Below, in pieces: positions 44,168 to 51,746 of a stretch of 64,000 nt of DNA (position 1 is its first letter; each line of letters starts with the position of its first letter). This DNA comes from Erwinia aphidicola (GTDB lineage Bacteria; Pseudomonadota; Gammaproteobacteria; Enterobacterales; Enterobacteriaceae). The position numbers were made by a program, and so were the translations under genes. The stretch covers positions 310,001 through 374,000 of the forward strand of contig NZ_JACXBP010000006.1 of NCBI RefSeq assembly GCF_014773485.1, written 5' to 3'. Below the pieces are notes generated by a model. It saw only the letters and a list, made by a program, of their open reading frames with translations. It ran no database searches and had not been told where the DNA came from.

Positions 44168-44464
44168 ATGGTTGATATCGTCTTTAAACGCAGGAAAGAA
44201 AACAGCAAGTCACGCCGGATGCGTGAGAGAGGTGAGCATTACGCAGCGTACAAAGCTCTGTGTGACGCTGACCGGGCAATGGCAAGGAAGCTTGAGGCAG
44301 CATTCACGAAGCTGTCAGAGGGCTGCACAGCTAAAGTGGCGCGTGCAATCAACGGGCCGAGTGTCCGTGATGTGAAAGAAGAGTCCGGGGCGATGTGTTT
44401 GCCAGATGTGGCGCTGTATGCAGCTGGCTATCGTAAACCAGTTGAATCAGTGACGGCGAGGTAA
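44168..44464 (+). CDS. N-like early antiterminator (arginine-rich motif)
   Basis: 98 residues from the ATG at 44168 (GGGAGG ribosome binding site, 5-base gap). The basic N-terminus FKRRKENSKSRRMRERGEHYAAYKAL resembles the boxB-binding arginine-rich motifs of lambdoid N proteins. It is the first gene of the PL operon, right after nutL, which is the N position. The rest of the protein is not recognisably N, as usual for this fast-changing family. Confidence 0.72.
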   Translation: MVDIVFKRRKENSKSRRMRERGEHYAAYKALCDADRAMARKLEAAFTKLSEGCTAKVARAINGPSVRDVKEESGAMCLPDVALYAAGYRKPVESVTAR

Positions 44465-44466
44465 AT

Positions 44467-44709
44467 GTGTCAGGAAAGCCAAACGCGGTGTTAATTGCAT
44501 CAGTTAACAGTAACGCCCATTCAGAGAATAAGCTACGAAAACAACGGCTGATGGTTAGCAGCGCCATCGAAGCCTGGTCTCCTGGCGGTATTTGCCATGA
44601 AGAAAAAAGGAATCTGCCGGATTACTGTGAGCAGCAAAAAGAATATTTCGTCGAAGCATTAAGCATCATCGATAAGCATCTTAAAAAATTTAATCGTAAT
44701 GTCGATTAA
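44467..44709 (+). CDS. Small phage protein, unknown
   Basis: 80 residues with a GTG start (GAGG ribosome binding site 5 bases before; the nearby ATG frame stops at once). Helical C-terminus, one Cys pair. Not recognised. Confidence 0.65.
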   Translation: MSGKPNAVLIASVNSNAHSENKLRKQRLMVSSAIEAWSPGGICHEEKRNLPDYCEQQKEYFVEALSIIDKHLKKFNRNVD

Positions 44710-44746
44710 TCGGCCTTTAACAGCGGCGCTGCCGCAGGAGTGAGAG

Positions 44747-44992
44747 ATGGGATTAAATAATGGCTTTACACTGCGTCGCCTATTTGACGAACCAGAAGAT
44801 AATTTTGACATGATTTATGTTGATGGCGGTAAAGCCTATTACTCGACAGATGTATATGTGAGTGTGCGCCAGGGACGCGAAGCACTAAAGCAGGTGCAGC
44901 TCGAGGACGTAGAAGCGCAAGGGTGGGAGCCATACACCCACACGAAAGAAGCCGAGAATCTATGGGAAGAGGTTGAACACAAACCGGCATGA
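44747..44992 (+). CDS. Small acidic phage protein, unknown
   Basis: 81 residues, AGGAGTG ribosome binding site, acidic (FDEPEDNFDMIYVDGGKAYY). No domain recognised. Confidence 0.65.
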   Translation: MGLNNGFTLRRLFDEPEDNFDMIYVDGGKAYYSTDVYVSVRQGREALKQVQLEDVEAQGWEPYTHTKEAENLWEEVEHKPA

Positions 44993-45014
44993 ATTCATGC
45001 TAAAGGATAGATCG

Positions 45015-45152
45015 ATGGAAGACTACTGGCTTGGCGTATGCGTTGGTTGGTTATTGGGACTTGGAACCGCGTGGTGGGTGTATCGTGACCAAGTAAAGCA
45101 TCTCAAAAATCAAGTAAACGCACTTGAATACTACATGCGGAAACTTACGTGA
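45015..45152 (+). CDS. 45-residue single-span membrane protein
   Basis: One N-terminal membrane helix (LGVCVGWLLGLGTAWWVY) and a basic helical tail (DQVKHLKNQVNALEYYMRK). AAGGA ribosome binding site. It is followed at once by a terminator. Possible superinfection or host-interaction function, not shown. Confidence 0.65.
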   Translation: MEDYWLGVCVGWLLGLGTAWWVYRDQVKHLKNQVNALEYYMRKLT

Positions 45153-45153
45153 C

Positions 45154-45177
45154 AGCCTCGCAATCGCGGGGCTTTTT
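45154..45177 (+). terminator. Terminator in the PL operon
   Basis: 8-bp stem (45154-45161 with 45166-45173, one G-T), 4-base loop, T5. It requires N-type antitermination to pass. Confidence 0.8.
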
Positions 45178-45194
45178 ATTGCCCGGGGCACGCA

Positions 45195-45353
45195 ATGATA
45201 GTCAATCGCAAAGATGGTAAGTGGCGCGTCACAGCACAGGCCTGCGGCTACTCATGGCGCGCTGAGAAGTTAAAAGAAAATGGCGAGAGAGCTGATAACA
45301 AGCTGGCTGTAACGCTCAATAAAGAGCAATGGGAAAGGTGGAGGGTTGGATGA
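45195..45353 (+). CDS. Small basic phage protein, unknown
   Basis: 52 residues (MIVNRKDGKWRVTAQ...), Trp/Lys/Arg-rich. Its stop overlaps the next ATG, supporting reality. Weak ribosome binding site. Confidence 0.55.
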   Translation: MIVNRKDGKWRVTAQACGYSWRAEKLKENGERADNKLAVTLNKEQWERWRVG

Positions 45354-45610
45354 AAGAGTTTAAAGGCGTGCCGTTCTATGCAATAGCCGAAGATGTTTTC
45401 ACGGTAAACAGTGAGGCTATAACTTCGGTTTATGGTGATTACACGACTCAAGAGCAAGATGAAGAGTTGGCAACGCTGTTCGCCGCCGCTCCTGAGCTTC
45501 TATCTGCACTGCAAAACATTGTCAATTACCACTTCGGAAAAACCGCTACTGCGCCCGCTTACTTAGAAGCCAAAGCCGCCATCGCCAAAGCACTGGGAGA
45601 ATCACTATGA
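45350..45610 (+). CDS. Small acidic phage protein, unknown
   Basis: 86 residues from MKEFKGVPFYAIAEDVF, GGAGGG ribosome binding site. The C-terminal LFAAAPELLSALQNIV...AKAAIAKALG pattern is frequent in lambdoid PL-operon proteins of unknown role. Confidence 0.7.
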   Translation: MKEFKGVPFYAIAEDVFTVNSEAITSVYGDYTTQEQDEELATLFAAAPELLSALQNIVNYHFGKTATAPAYLEAKAAIAKALGESL

Positions 45611-45771
45611 GCAAAGAGAAGTTAGAGTCATTTGAAAATGCAGCAAAACCTCTAATTAAGTGGCTATCTGAAAATGAGCATCCACATCACTCAGCAATTG
45701 TAACAAGCACTCACGCTGAGTTGCTGGAAGCGAAGATGTCTTTCCCTACTGAAGAGTTCATTAAGGACTAA
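45607..45771 (+). CDS. Small phage protein, unknown (54 aa)
   Basis: 54 residues (MSKEKLESFENAAKPLIKWL...EEFIKD), ATGA-coupled to the gene before. Proteins of this type recur in P22-like PL operons; function unknown. Confidence 0.72.
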   Translation: MSKEKLESFENAAKPLIKWLSENEHPHHSAIVTSTHAELLEAKMSFPTEEFIKD

Positions 45772-45775
45772 TGCG

Positions 45776-46009
45776 ATGAGCGAGTACCCATTAACAGTAT
45801 TCCCCACAACTGAGTCAAATTGGCTTAATGAGAATGTTCGCACGGAGGGGATGCTAATGCGCGATTATTTTGCAGCCAAAGCTATTCAGGGGTGGCTGGC
45901 ATCTTATGGCCCTGATATGCCCCATCCGGCCCAAAATGGAAGTGATATTGATGCTGCTCGGAATGCTTATAAGTTAGCTGACGCCATGCTCAAAGCACGC
46001 GGCGAGTAA
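45776..46009 (+). CDS. Small phage protein, unknown (77 aa)
   Basis: 77 residues with the frequent phage phrase MRDYFAAKAIQGWL and an ADAML end. No function known. Confidence 0.72.
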   Translation: MSEYPLTVFPTTESNWLNENVRTEGMLMRDYFAAKAIQGWLASYGPDMPHPAQNGSDIDAARNAYKLADAMLKARGE

Positions 46010-46020
46010 CTGAGGAGAGG

Positions 46021-46191
46021 ATGATGGAAGAGTTGTCGGAAGAAGAGAAATTGGCAGTGGAGCGCCTAAAGGAAATTCTGAACGGGATTATGCAGGATTA
46101 CCAATGCGGCAGAGAGGATGCCCTAAGAATTGCGGAACAATGGATTGCCGAGGCGGTGGAAAAAAGGCAGCAGAATAAAAGAAAAGTTTGA
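46021..46191 (+). CDS. Small helical phage protein (56 aa)
   Basis: 56 residues, very charged (MMEELSEEEKLAVERLKEIL... ending KRQQNKRKV). Preceded by GAGGAGAGG; the second ATG at 46024 has better spacing. Confidence 0.6.
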   Translation: MMEELSEEEKLAVERLKEILNGIMQDYQCGREDALRIAEQWIAEAVEKRQQNKRKV

Positions 46192-46293
46192 GTAGCATCG
46201 CAGAAGCCATTTCATCAGTGGCTTCGACGATGACACCCAGTCATCAGTAAATCGCTTTAGTCGTCAAGGCTACAGCAGTTGCGATTGTGATTT

Positions 46294-46322
46294 GGCCTGA
46301 GCTAACCCTCGGGCCTTTTTTA
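46294..46322 (+). terminator. Terminator before cIII
   Basis: 8-bp stem (46294-46301 with 46308-46315, one G-T), 6-base loop, T7. A tL-type stop signal inside the PL operon. Confidence 0.85.
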
Positions 46323-46389
46323 TACCTGCATGCCAACGCTCACTTATTTCGAGTGGGCATCGTCATGCAATCAATACAGGAAACCCACG

Positions 46390-46527
46390 ATGAACTACGC
46401 CATCGAGGGTGGGGCCATTGTGGGCTTCACTCTACAAACAGAATCACTTCTCGACGTTATCACCCGCCGCCTCCGCACTGGCTGGCGCTCATTAATCGAC
46501 ACGCTTAACCAGCCGGGTAAACCATGA
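46390..46527 (+). CDS. cIII: CIII, inhibitor of FtsH that protects CII
   Basis: 45 residues; lambda CIII is 54. The core ESLLDVITRRLRTGWRSLIDTLNQPG matches lambda CIII's amphipathic helix almost position for position, and the start MNYAIEGGAIVG aligns too. It stabilises CII by blocking FtsH and so favours lysogeny. This fits the CII sites found elsewhere in the prophage. Confidence 0.92.
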   Translation: MNYAIEGGAIVGFTLQTESLLDVITRRLRTGWRSLIDTLNQPGKP

Positions 46528-46637
46528 AATCACGCTACTTCAGCAAAGCACAGGAGCTATCACGTGAAGCTGTCATGTACAGCAATGCGGATAAGTGGAC
46601 GGCAGCAATGAAACTCCTAAGGAGAGCAGCAGAATGA
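46524..46637 (+). CDS. 37-residue basic peptide in the kil position
   Basis: ATGA-coupled to cIII and to the next gene (MKSRYFSKAQELSREAVMY...). Lambda kil sits in the same place, but there is no clear sequence similarity. Confidence 0.6.
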   Translation: MKSRYFSKAQELSREAVMYSNADKWTAAMKLLRRAAE

Positions 46638-46831
46638 ATATCAAATTCACATGCGATTACTTCACTACCGGCAGCGGAGTGCGGCCCGGTGAATTACAGG
46701 TCACAGCTGAGGGAGTGGTGATTCAGGATGTAATCGCCAAAGAGGTTCTGATGGATATGGATATCCGCGACATATTCGATTTTCTGGCCTCTCAAGGGTA
46801 CACAGTGCAGGAGCAACATCATGCAGCATGA
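46634..46831 (+). CDS. Small phage protein, unknown (65 aa)
   Basis: 65 residues from MNIKFTCDYFTTGSG, ATGA-coupled to the preceding gene, with an AAGGAGAG ribosome binding site. Mixed alpha/beta pattern, function unknown. Confidence 0.68.
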   Translation: MNIKFTCDYFTTGSGVRPGELQVTAEGVVIQDVIAKEVLMDMDIRDIFDFLASQGYTVQEQHHAA

Positions 46832-46979
46832 CGCAGCAGACGAATTCTTTATCGCAATGATGGCTCCGATCGTCGAGCCATTCATGACCGACTTACTGGC
46901 ACAGCAGGAAGCTATCGCCGACTACCGCACGGAGCAGCAGGAAATCACCTGGAATGAATTTGCAGGAAACTTCAACTAA
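46821..46979 (+). CDS. Small acidic phage protein (52 aa)
   Basis: 52 residues (MQHDAADEFFIAMMAPIVEPFM...). It overlaps the previous gene by 11 bases and ends 9 bases before the Sak4-like gene. Confidence 0.6.
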   Translation: MQHDAADEFFIAMMAPIVEPFMTDLLAQQEAIADYRTEQQEITWNEFAGNFN

Positions 46980-46988
46980 GAGGCAACT

Positions 46989-47852
46989 ATGAAATTTGAA
47001 AAAGCCATGAGAAAGAAAGCCAAGCTACGGCTGGCTCTTACCGGGCCGAGCGGGTCAGGAAAAACATACAGCGCCCTGCTCATTGCCAAAGGAATTGGCG
47101 GAAAGATTGCAGTAGTTGATACAGAGAAAGGAAGCGCATCACTTTACTCTGATATTGCTGATTTCGACGTGCTGGAACTGGAACCACCATTTAGCCCCGA
47201 GCGTTTTATTGAAGCCATTAATGCAGCTGAGCAGGCCGGGTATGACAGCATCGTCATCGACAGCATCACTCATGAGTGGGGAGGCGTTGGTGGGTGCCTG
47301 GAACTTGTCGACACGATTGCTAAAACAAAGTTTCGCGGAAATTCGTGGTCAGCGTGGAGTGAGATTAACCCACGACACCGCCTGTTCCTCGATGCCATCC
47401 TGCGCACAAATATGCATGTAATCGCCACCATGCGAAGCAAGACGGAAACAGCTCAGGTAGAGGAAAATGGACGCAAGAAGGTAGCGAAACTCGGCATGAA
47501 GTCAGAGCAACGGGATGGAGTGGAATATGAATTCACTACCGTTCTCGACCTGGTGCATGAGTCGCATCACGCAAACGCCACGAAAGACCGTACAAAGCTG
47601 TTCTCCAATGCGGACCCGGTAGTCCTGTCGGAAGACACTGGCAAAAAGCTACTCGAATGGCTGGAGTCAGGTGTAAACCCGCATGAAGAAGCACTGAAGC
47701 ATTTCACGGCCCTTGCATCAACCGCCCATTCAGTTGACGAGCTAAAGCCTGCATTTGAAGAGGCGTGGCGAACACTGCGCGGTACTGAACAACAGGCGCA
47801 GGCCAAAGATGTTTACGACATCCGCAAGGCTGAATTAGAGCAAGCCGCCTAA
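46989..47852 (+). CDS. Sak4-like RecA-fold ATPase (phage recombinase)
   Basis: 287 residues. Walker A GPSGSGKTYS (near 18-27), a Walker B-like SIVIDSITHEW (near 91) and a RecA-like core (IAVVDTEKGSASLY, VIATMRSKTE). Phage ATPases of this AAA_24/Sak4 type act as single-strand annealing-type recombinases, usually with SSB. Here it takes the place of P22 Erf or lambda Bet/Exo. No phage SSB gene is next to it. Confidence 0.82.
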   Translation: MKFEKAMRKKAKLRLALTGPSGSGKTYSALLIAKGIGGKIAVVDTEKGSASLYSDIADFDVLELEPPFSPERFIEAINAAEQAGYDSIVIDSITHEWGGVGGCLELVDTIAKTKFRGNSWSAWSEINPRHRLFLDAILRTNMHVIATMRSKTETAQVEENGRKKVAKLGMKSEQRDGVEYEFTTVLDLVHESHHANATKDRTKLFSNADPVVLSEDTGKKLLEWLESGVNPHEEALKHFTALASTAHSVDELKPAFEEAWRTLRGTEQQAQAKDVYDIRKAELEQAA

Positions 47853-47875
47853 CCCCTACCCCGGCAGGAATCCCA

Positions 47876-48226
47876 ATGAGAGAACTCACACCTGAACAAC
47901 ATGAGCATTGCGCACGCCTGCCGGAATATCGGCGGGCATCGTACCGCTACAAAGCATCACGGATGACTGACATGGAACGCAAGATGGAGAGCATTGCATG
48001 GGACGCAGGGAGAGCGTGGCTGGCACTGAAGGCCGGAGAAGAGCATGCACGCATCAATACCAAATCGGTCCCTGAGCGCATGGCTGATTTACGCACGCGC
48101 AGGTATGCAGAGGCGGCCTCATTCTACCCTCAGCGCCCGGAAATTATCGTCACTGAAATGGATGAGCTGTTCCTTGACTATCGGGCACCGAGACTGGGTG
48201 CAGGTGGCGCAATCAGGCAGGAGTAA
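47876..48226 (+). CDS. Phage protein, unknown (116 aa)
   Basis: 116 residues, Arg/Glu-rich with several predicted helices. It follows the recombinase by 23 bases and precedes a winged-helix protein, so a recombination accessory role is possible. Confidence 0.7.
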   Translation: MRELTPEQHEHCARLPEYRRASYRYKASRMTDMERKMESIAWDAGRAWLALKAGEEHARINTKSVPERMADLRTRRYAEAASFYPQRPEIIVTEMDELFLDYRAPRLGAGGAIRQE

Positions 48227-48228
48227 TC

Positions 48229-48660
48229 ATGAAGAAAGTCGCAATGTACCGCCGCGGCCGTGGCGGTCCCAATGATGGCCTGAAAGAGAAAATCGTATGG
48301 CTGCTCAGCACAGGGTCAATGACAGGGCGCCAACTCCACGTAGCAACGAAACTACCCCTCCGCAGCATCCATAGACAACTCAATGCTGAGCGCCATCTTA
48401 TCAGTGCCACAGCAGAGATATCAGCAAGCGACTGGTATATCGACGAAGAAACCGGACAGCGCGACAGGCTTTACACGTTGGTCCGCACACCGCGACGGGT
48501 AATCACGAAAGCGAAGGCGAATAAGACCATCGTCGTGAGCGTTAAGTCGCTTGCTGAGCGCGGTGAAGATAAGCGGCAGCAGTGCATTGAAGCAGCTGCA
48601 CGCAGGGCCAGGCTGATTAAAGCAGGCTTGTGGATTACATCATCTGATTTAACTGGCTGA
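48229..48660 (+). CDS. Winged-helix-like phage protein (143 aa)
   Basis: 143 residues. LKEKIVWLLSTGSMTGRQLHVATKLPLRSIHRQLN looks like a helix-turn-helix. The basic C-terminal half includes KAKANKTIVVSVKSLAERG. Two bases after the previous stop. Confidence 0.7.
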   Translation: MKKVAMYRRGRGGPNDGLKEKIVWLLSTGSMTGRQLHVATKLPLRSIHRQLNAERHLISATAEISASDWYIDEETGQRDRLYTLVRTPRRVITKAKANKTIVVSVKSLAERGEDKRQQCIEAAARRARLIKAGLWITSSDLTG

Positions 48661-48683
48661 CTGCGGTCGGCGGGAGAGAGTAA

Positions 48684-49148
48684 ATGGAAAAGTACTAAGT
48701 ATCAGGCTGCATCGAACTTGAAGGAAGTGTTGGCCACGTTGAAGATGAGAACGCTGAGTTCTTCACTCTGTATGAAAAAAAAGAAAACGGCAAAAGTCAC
48801 GCGCTGCTGGATTGCGTTGACAGACTGAGCGTTGAAGCGGCAATGGCTGTTTATGTTGAGCGTGATGCACTTCAGGAGCAGGTGCGGGCGCTGGCTGCTG
48901 AGCGAGATGGATCGCTGAAAGCTATAGCCGATATTTACATGGCTGTAATCGGAGGTCGACCAGGGTGGAGCAACTGGCAAGCATACCTTGACGATATCGT
49001 TGAAGAGGTATCCACCAATCTTCGCGAGATTCGGGCGCAGGCTATGGATGAGGCAGTAGAAGAAGTAGATGAGTGGATAGGGAATGATCTTCTTGCTCAG
49101 GAGCTGCGAAAAAAAGCCGCCCGCATCCGCGCAGGAGAGCAGCCATGA
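48684..49148 (+). pseudogene. Phage ORF with a TAA at codon 5 (probably broken)
   Basis: A GGGAGAGAG ribosome binding site and ATG (48684) open a frame of 154 codons that is coherent throughout (VSGCIELEGSVGHVEDENAEFF..., later DEAVEEVDEWIGNDLL), but codon 5 is TAA (48696-48698). The next in-frame ATG is at 48843, giving 101 residues. Its stop overlaps the next gene by 4 bases. Confidence 0.7.
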
Positions 49149-49822
49149 TAAAGCCTAAAGAAAACGACCAACATGTAAAGGCAGTAGAATACTCACATAC
49201 TCTTGAAAAGTTGCTAATTATGGAGCGAGAAAACAGCGCTGCGATTCGGTCTGAACTGGAAGCGGCAGAGCGTGAGCGCGACGAGCTGCGTGCAGAACAG
49301 GCTGAGCATGATGAGCAGATAGCGAGAATGGAAAGTAAGTTCAGTCTGGCAAAGCGTGCTCTTGATTCTAAAACTGCGCGCTGCGAAAAGGCAGAGGCTG
49401 AGCTAAGGCGACGCGATGCGGCGGCGGGTGAGCCTGTTGCGTGGCAGTATCGCGTAAGCGCTGGACCACAAACTGGGTGGAGCTTCTGGGGTTATGGCAA
49501 AGGCAGGGAGTACGAGAAATCATATCAAGTAGAGTGTCGACCACTCTACACCGCCGCACTGCCTGTCGTGTTGCCGCCGGACATAACATTCGAAAGCAAA
49601 GGATTCGTTTCGCTAACGAGCGAAGATTTTGCATACAACCGAGCATTGGAAGATGCCAGGAAGCTGGGCGCGCAGCAGCAGAAGGTCGTTGAATTGCCAA
49701 CGCCTTATGATATCGGCAAGGGGGATCGGCGATACTACGACATTACAGGCTGGCACTTTGATCGCGAAGAGTTAATCGCAGCACTCGACGCAGCTGGCGT
49801 TAAGTGGGAGGTGAAGAAGTGA
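49145..49822 (+). CDS. Phage coiled-coil protein with PLYTA-type domain (225 aa)
   Basis: 225 residues. A coiled coil (20-90) is followed by GEPVAWQYRVSAGPQTGWSFW...RPLYTAALP, a phrase shared by many PL-operon proteins of lambdoid phages, and a C-terminal FDREELIAALDAAGV. Function unknown. Confidence 0.75.
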   Translation: MIKPKENDQHVKAVEYSHTLEKLLIMERENSAAIRSELEAAERERDELRAEQAEHDEQIARMESKFSLAKRALDSKTARCEKAEAELRRRDAAAGEPVAWQYRVSAGPQTGWSFWGYGKGREYEKSYQVECRPLYTAALPVVLPPDITFESKGFVSLTSEDFAYNRALEDARKLGAQQQKVVELPTPYDIGKGDRRYYDITGWHFDREELIAALDAAGVKWEVKK

Positions 49823-49923
49823 CTTTACTCGAAGCAATCAAAGAATACCCGCTGGTGTCATTCTGCCTGTTCTTCGCAGTGGTTCTGCTTTTCATAGATG
49901 TGGTGCGCAGAGGTGGAGAATGA
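49819..49923 (+). CDS. 34-residue membrane peptide (GTG start)
   Basis: GTG at 49819 behind GGGAGG (7-base gap), coupled to both neighbours. One hydrophobic helix (LVSFCLFFAVVLLFI) and a basic end. Confidence 0.65.
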   Translation: MTLLEAIKEYPLVSFCLFFAVVLLFIDVVRRGGE

Positions 49924-50429
49924 TCAACGAACTTATCGAGCAAATCGGCGGGCGGGAGCGCCTGGAGTTTATCGCAGGAAACGCCATCAGCAGAGAGCGA
50001 AGCATGATGGCCCGCGCCTTGCTAGCGGTGCTGGATGCGCAGAATAAAACAGCTTTAGTGCTGCGACCTTTTGGGTATGACGGTGAAACATTCAGAAAAA
50101 GTGACATTGATCACCATGCTGCCGTTGTTTATTACCCCGCGCCGCCAGCGGCCAGCGTGAACTATCCGGCAATCCCGGAGGGTTGGATATTAATGCCAAG
50201 GAAACTGACGGCAGAGAACGGCGCTAAAGCAGCTCTTTCAGGAGATTTCGCAGAACATAAATTTATCAACTGCCCTGAGTGCTTTGGTGATGATGAATGT
50301 GAAAGTTGTGATGGTAGCGGACGGATAAAAGTTGAAGTTACTGTGTCATGGTCAACTATCAAAGCCATCTGGGAGAAAGGTGCCGATCACTTTGCAGCTG
50401 CGCCAGCGCCGGGAGGTGATGGTGGGTGA
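49920..50429 (+). CDS. Phage protein with zinc-finger-like CxxC pair (169 aa)
   Basis: 169 residues. Mid region NCPECFGDDECESCDGSGRIKV has the CxxC...CxxCxG layout of small zinc fingers. An IPEGWILMPRKLTAENG segment is typical of lambdoid accessory proteins. Function unknown. Confidence 0.7.
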   Translation: MINELIEQIGGRERLEFIAGNAISRERSMMARALLAVLDAQNKTALVLRPFGYDGETFRKSDIDHHAAVVYYPAPPAASVNYPAIPEGWILMPRKLTAENGAKAALSGDFAEHKFINCPECFGDDECESCDGSGRIKVEVTVSWSTIKAIWEKGADHFAAAPAPGGDGG

Positions 50430-50496
50430 CATCCCCGCAATAATCCTCGCCATCGGAATGCTGAAAGGCATTGCACTTTGCCTGAAAGAAATGTGA
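50419..50496 (+). CDS. 25-residue hydrophobic peptide
   Basis: ATG at 50419 right after GGGAGGTG; hydrophobic (IPAIILAIGMLKGIALCL). A terminator follows the stop immediately. Confidence 0.45.
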   Translation: MVGDIPAIILAIGMLKGIALCLKEM

Positions 50497-50497
50497 G

Positions 50498-50519
50498 CCA
50501 CCCAAGCGGTGGTTTTTTT
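50498..50519 (+). terminator. Terminator in the PL operon
   Basis: CCACC/GGTGG stem, 5-base loop, T7. Confidence 0.8.
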
Positions 50520-50543
50520 ACGCCTGAATAACGGAGAGAGACC

Positions 50544-50762
50544 ATGAATTTTGCAGACCCGATTGACGAAGCAGCAGCACGCGAACAGCAGCTGATTGAA
50601 GTGGCACTGGCTAATCGCAAAGCACCGGAGCCACCCTCGCCAGTGTGCAAAAATGCAGACTGCGGCGAGCCATCACAGCCCGGTACGAGCTACTGCTGTG
50701 CTGAGTGCAGAGAAGACCATGAGCGTGAGTTGTGGGCTATCAGGCAAAGGAGGATCGCGTAA
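50544..50762 (+). CDS. TraR/DksA-like zinc-finger protein
   Basis: 72 residues opening MNFADPIDEAAAREQQLIEVAL, the standard start of phage TraR/DksA-type proteins, with four Cys (CKNADCGEP...YCCAEC). TraR binds the RNA polymerase secondary channel without ppGpp; the same role is likely here. Confidence 0.85.
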   Translation: MNFADPIDEAAAREQQLIEVALANRKAPEPPSPVCKNADCGEPSQPGTSYCCAECREDHERELWAIRQRRIA

Positions 50763-51112
50763 TGAGTGTTAGATGGAATGGCGCAGGAATACCTCAATCT
50801 GGTGATTTGGTTGATTTAATGGATGACAGTCAATCGCAAACATGGGGTGACGTAACTATCAAATTCTATGGGGAGCAATTTGCCGTATGGGATGATCATG
50901 GTGAAGAGTGCTCAAACGGGCTATGCAACATACATATTCGTCCAATCCTCACCGAAGCAGAGCGAAAACGTGAAAATATTGCTGAAGCGCTAGTCAGGTT
51001 TCTTGATAAGGAAACAAACCTAGATAATCCCTATGGTAAGCATGACGTGCATACATTTATCGATTACATAGAAGCTGGGGAAATCCCCGGTGTAAGGCTG
51101 GCTGATGACTGA
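50762..51112 (+). CDS. Phage protein, unknown (116 aa)
   Basis: 116 residues from MSVRWNGAGIPQSG (TAATG overlap with the TraR-like stop). Acidic; ends GEIPGVRLADD. No domain recognised. Confidence 0.65.
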   Translation: MSVRWNGAGIPQSGDLVDLMDDSQSQTWGDVTIKFYGEQFAVWDDHGEECSNGLCNIHIRPILTEAERKRENIAEALVRFLDKETNLDNPYGKHDVHTFIDYIEAGEIPGVRLADD

Positions 51113-51311
51113 ATCAGATAAATCATTCGCCGACTATCTCGACGAGGTTATCGAGCACGCCGGACAGACTGGCAAGCGCCGGACACTGTGGAGCATACCG
51201 CGCTGCGTTCTGGCCCGGGAGGTGTGGATAGATTGCATGGAGAGACAAAATGTCGCCAGCACAGGAAAATGCCCTGAGGTCTGTAGCGCGACGGTGCCGG
51301 GCAGCGATTAA
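51105..51311 (+). CDS. Small phage protein, unknown (68 aa)
   Basis: 68 residues (MTESDKSFADYLDEVIEHAG...). It overlaps the preceding gene by 8 bases and the following one by 62, in different frames. Confidence 0.5.
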   Translation: MTESDKSFADYLDEVIEHAGQTGKRRTLWSIPRCVLAREVWIDCMERQNVASTGKCPEVCSATVPGSD

Positions 51312-51474
51312 ATCCGACACCGAAGGCAAGACTGCCGCAGAGAAAGACCGCATCACAACCCTTCTTTTAGACCAATTCACTAAACAAATAAACGCCCTGC
51401 CGCCTGGTAAATTTCGGCCAAGAGACTGGCTGGCTTACTACGTGCGCGTGGTGGATAAGGAGCTTTTAAAATGA
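51250..51474 (+). CDS. Small phage protein, unknown (74 aa)
   Basis: 74 residues, GGAGAGA ribosome binding site, helical and basic (MSPAQENALRSVARRCRAAIKSD...). Coupled to the next ORF. Confidence 0.65.
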   Translation: MSPAQENALRSVARRCRAAIKSDTEGKTAAEKDRITTLLLDQFTKQINALPPGKFRPRDWLAYYVRVVDKELLK

Positions 51475-51746
51475 CCATTGCATACATAACTAAGTACGCC
51501 TTGAGCTACGGAATTTATAAAACAGAAGTAGAAATTAACGGAGAGATGGCAACCCAGCCAGGTGACAAAAGAGATGGCCGCTCCTATTTCCCTCAGTACT
51601 TCCATGGGAAAGATTGGCACCTTTCTGAAAGTGGCGCTCTTGTGAGGGCTGAAGAGATGCGTATCGCGAAACTGAAATCACTTGATAAGCAGATGAAGAA
51701 AATCAGCGCGTTGAAATTCGATATCAAGGAGCGGACGGACTTATGA
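51471..51746 (+). CDS. Phage protein, unknown (91 aa)
   Basis: 91 residues; alpha/beta start (MTIAYITKYALSYGIYKTEVEI) and basic helical end. Proteins like this often stand before xis in lambdoid phages. Confidence 0.7.
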   Translation: MTIAYITKYALSYGIYKTEVEINGEMATQPGDKRDGRSYFPQYFHGKDWHLSESGALVRAEEMRIAKLKSLDKQMKKISALKFDIKERTDL

